Of a DNA stretch of 51,682 nt, positions 51,001 through 51,682 are shown piece after piece. Source of the stretch: a virus; the IMG/VR virus record IMGVR_UViG_3300035698_006191, positions 1 through 51,682 of that record, one strand, 5' to 3'. Numbering within the stretch: position 1 is the first letter of the stretch; each line of letters begins with the position of its first letter. Under the pieces are notes generated by a model, which was given only the letters and a program-made list of their open reading frames with translations, did no database searches and was not told where the DNA came from. Both the position numbers and the translations under genes were made by a program.

Positions 51001-51682
51001 TAAGTGCTTCGGAATACGCATTTGCGTGTGTTCCTTTCTGAATGCTCGATTCAACAACTGTGCCGTCGGTGAATCTGATAGCAGGATGACTTTTTTCTCT
51101 AAAATCCGCTTGGAATTCCTCTTCCGTTGCCTGTTCCGCTTCCGGTTGCGCAACTGCCCCCTCTTCTGGCACAGCCTGCTCCGTGGGTTCCGGCACGGCC
51201 TCTGGCGGCGCTTCTGGCGCAACTTCAGTTGGTGGGGCAGCTTCCTGCTGAAGCTCGCTAACAACGGACCGAAGGCCCTCAGAGCGAGCCTTCGCCGTCT
51301 TGCCCTGCCCTGGATTAAAGCCCCACAACTTCCACTGCTTCCTACTGGGGGTCTTGCCTGCCTCGGCAGCGGCAAAAACATTTCGCTTCGTCTTAGCGCT
51401 GATGACCTGACCAACGCCAACGGCCCCCATTGTAAGGAGAGTCTGTACCGTAGTATCGGCGGCAGTCTGCGCTAGCTGTCCAGCTTTAGTAGCTTCGGGG
51501 TCTACACCAGAAACAGCACGAGCCACGCTATGCCCAAGCTCTGTGATAATTTCCTCGGGTAACTCTTGCATGGTGGCGATGCCCGTTTGCTTCAAGGCGC
51601 TTGAGACACCCGACGCAACAGCAGCCTTACCGCCGATGATCTTTTCGGCCCCACCGAGGCCGACTAACTGAAACGCCGCAGC
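48092..51682 (-). CDS. Giant virion ejection protein, C-terminal part with LPD38-like region
   Basis: This open frame runs off the right edge, so its true start lies in the other partial gene at the left edge; TTG at 51595 is only an internal codon. The first residues from the edge read AAAFQLVGLGG. A Glu-Pro-Ala-rich segment follows, then long helices. A segment IIQNTYPTWNRVSEGVRNLR followed by FPLVGAFVSFPAEIIR resembles the LPD38 module of large polyvalent phage proteins. Its very large size, helical content and position near internal virion genes fit an ejection protein that enters the host with the DNA. Confidence 0.8.
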   Translation of the reverse strand, partial: AAAFQLVGLGGAEKIIGGKAAVASGVSSALKQTGIATMQELPEEIITELGHSVARAVSGVDPEATKAGQLAQTAADTTVQTLLTMGAVGVGQVISAKTKRNVFAAAEAGKTPSRKQWKLWGFNPGQGKTAKARSEGLRSVVSELQQEAAPPTEVAPEAPPEAVPEPTEQAVPEEGAVAQPEAEQATEEEFQADFREKSHPAIRFTDGTVVESSIQKGTHANAYSEALRQGFGAGDVQESGWTYGGKFISQDDIFRKGGTKYEQGTTTEAIRGEAGSGVFPWAMAQKAVAAAQVMQPAGETWQPIEAPKQKGEVAQFIEGSGGNIGVSVQALGKGVGFLKHVGQRFFTARGELPQSVYNENVKKDGRISRIQRELALKMKDYKKAVKAATPGGKPSKEIIQAYDGALKGEVPLESLPVDVAMEIGIQRNNVDALTRRAIEVGAIQGDLVGTVLDNEGMYINRSYRIHDDPKWADKVPKDIRNKAEALLRKEYPNKTEPEIHGLIEKLLFEGTAAESPIAAIKQAGLGSKDLSILKKRGDIPREIRALLGEYKDPAINYAKTVTKLGSLIANHQFLAEVRELGMGTFFNDAPIVNDYGELKTRIAADESSAMNPLNGLYTTPEIKDAFARALKKGGDMPAWVRYALGANATVKLNKTVMSLMTHVRNFAAGPGFATMQMHYHVSKLKDAWQLTYANITKGSDPELRARYLRLVELSVVGQDVRAGELRAHVKDFTGNTIDDAHSSLEEQRESRARKAKRAVKAITKGGLALTQEAYVAEDDFWKIYGFLNEEIKQGAAKPELSKVELEEYCAEIIQNTYPTWNRVSEGVRNLRRFPLVGAFVSFPAEIIRTSYHTVNYAQQDLRSQNPAIKKIGAERAVGALLAMTASTGIAAASRYLYGVSMDDDDDIRWFVPPWQRNSAFMHLGRTAAGMFRYVDMAYSDPHNTLVTPIKALLSGSDPKEGIWNALKDIAEPFIGEDILFGKFVDAWSNSDNGIPVYNPQDSVNQQAVKIAAHLWEAFEPGTITSAERIYKGVMGITTTSGRVYNPWIETVAVITGQRIQDLDIAQSLKWRARDFNRNIRDANALLSSTLSRGGHVSDDEIRGAHERSENARRKLFDEMSNIAQAAVRQGVPSDTVQNTLKVNGVTALDIPFVMGGVYSPRRISRVQVRSMQKANPGEFEGRLNVLEGLISQPNSQ

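Overview
The window looks like the complete genome of a tailed double-stranded DNA phage with a podovirus-like virion, cut open at an arbitrary point inside one gene. The leftward gene that runs off base 1 (195 open codons, no stop) and the leftward frame that enters at base 51682 (open to the edge) join exactly in frame into one protein of about 1391 residues. The molecule is therefore probably circular, circularly permuted or terminally redundant, at about 51.7 kb. Shine-Dalgarno sites (GGAG, GAGAGG), ATG/GTG/TTG starts and sigma70-type promoters point to a bacterial host. The only host hint beyond that is a secreted protease whose mature end reads QCPGGSCP, which reminds me of planctomycete proteins; this is a weak inference. 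I saw no major tail protein, tape measure or sheath, no DNA or RNA polymerase, no tRNA and no CRISPR array.

Layout. There are two opposed arms. The leftward arm starts near 25.9 kb, runs down to base 1, wraps to base 51682 and ends at 45.5 kb. In order it holds: a coiled-coil protein and small zinc proteins, a possible small terminase, more small zinc proteins, large terminase, portal, a small head protein, scaffold, major capsid protein, a decoration-like protein and a head-tail adaptor. It continues with a LamG protein, three tandem paralogues, a head-fibre-like protein, a tail-nozzle-like protein, two tail fibres, two candidate internal virion proteins, the giant ejection protein, and a lysis-type cassette (permuted NlpC/P60-like enzyme, membrane-anchored trypsin-like protease, two small membrane proteins). 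The rightward arm (27.9-45.5 kb) holds many short early genes and then recombination and replication genes: serine recombinase, Sak4-type ATPase, DUF669 single-strand binding protein, Cas4/AddB-like Fe-S nuclease, SF2 helicase, primase with DUF3987 and RusA-type resolvase. It ends with a calcineurin-like phosphoesterase, a DUF5664 protein, a deoxyribosyltransferase-like protein and an HExxH protein.

Between the divergent arms lies about 1.3 kb without genes (25.9-27.2 kb). It carries a perfect 49-base inverted repeat built from tandem GATGCGGACT units, eleven copies of the GATGCG core, an AT-dinucleotide tract and several hairpins. I read this as the candidate replication origin. A short leftward two-gene unit with its own promoter and terminator, and the rightward early promoter, flank it. 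The two arms converge at 45475/45492.

How it may work: the phage appears to bring its own origin, primase, helicase, single-strand binding protein, annealing ATPase, nuclease and resolvase but to borrow the host replicative polymerase. Leftward promoters share an extended -10 (TGGTATAAT or close variants). Two of them place the predicted transcription start exactly on an ATG, so those messages may be leaderless.
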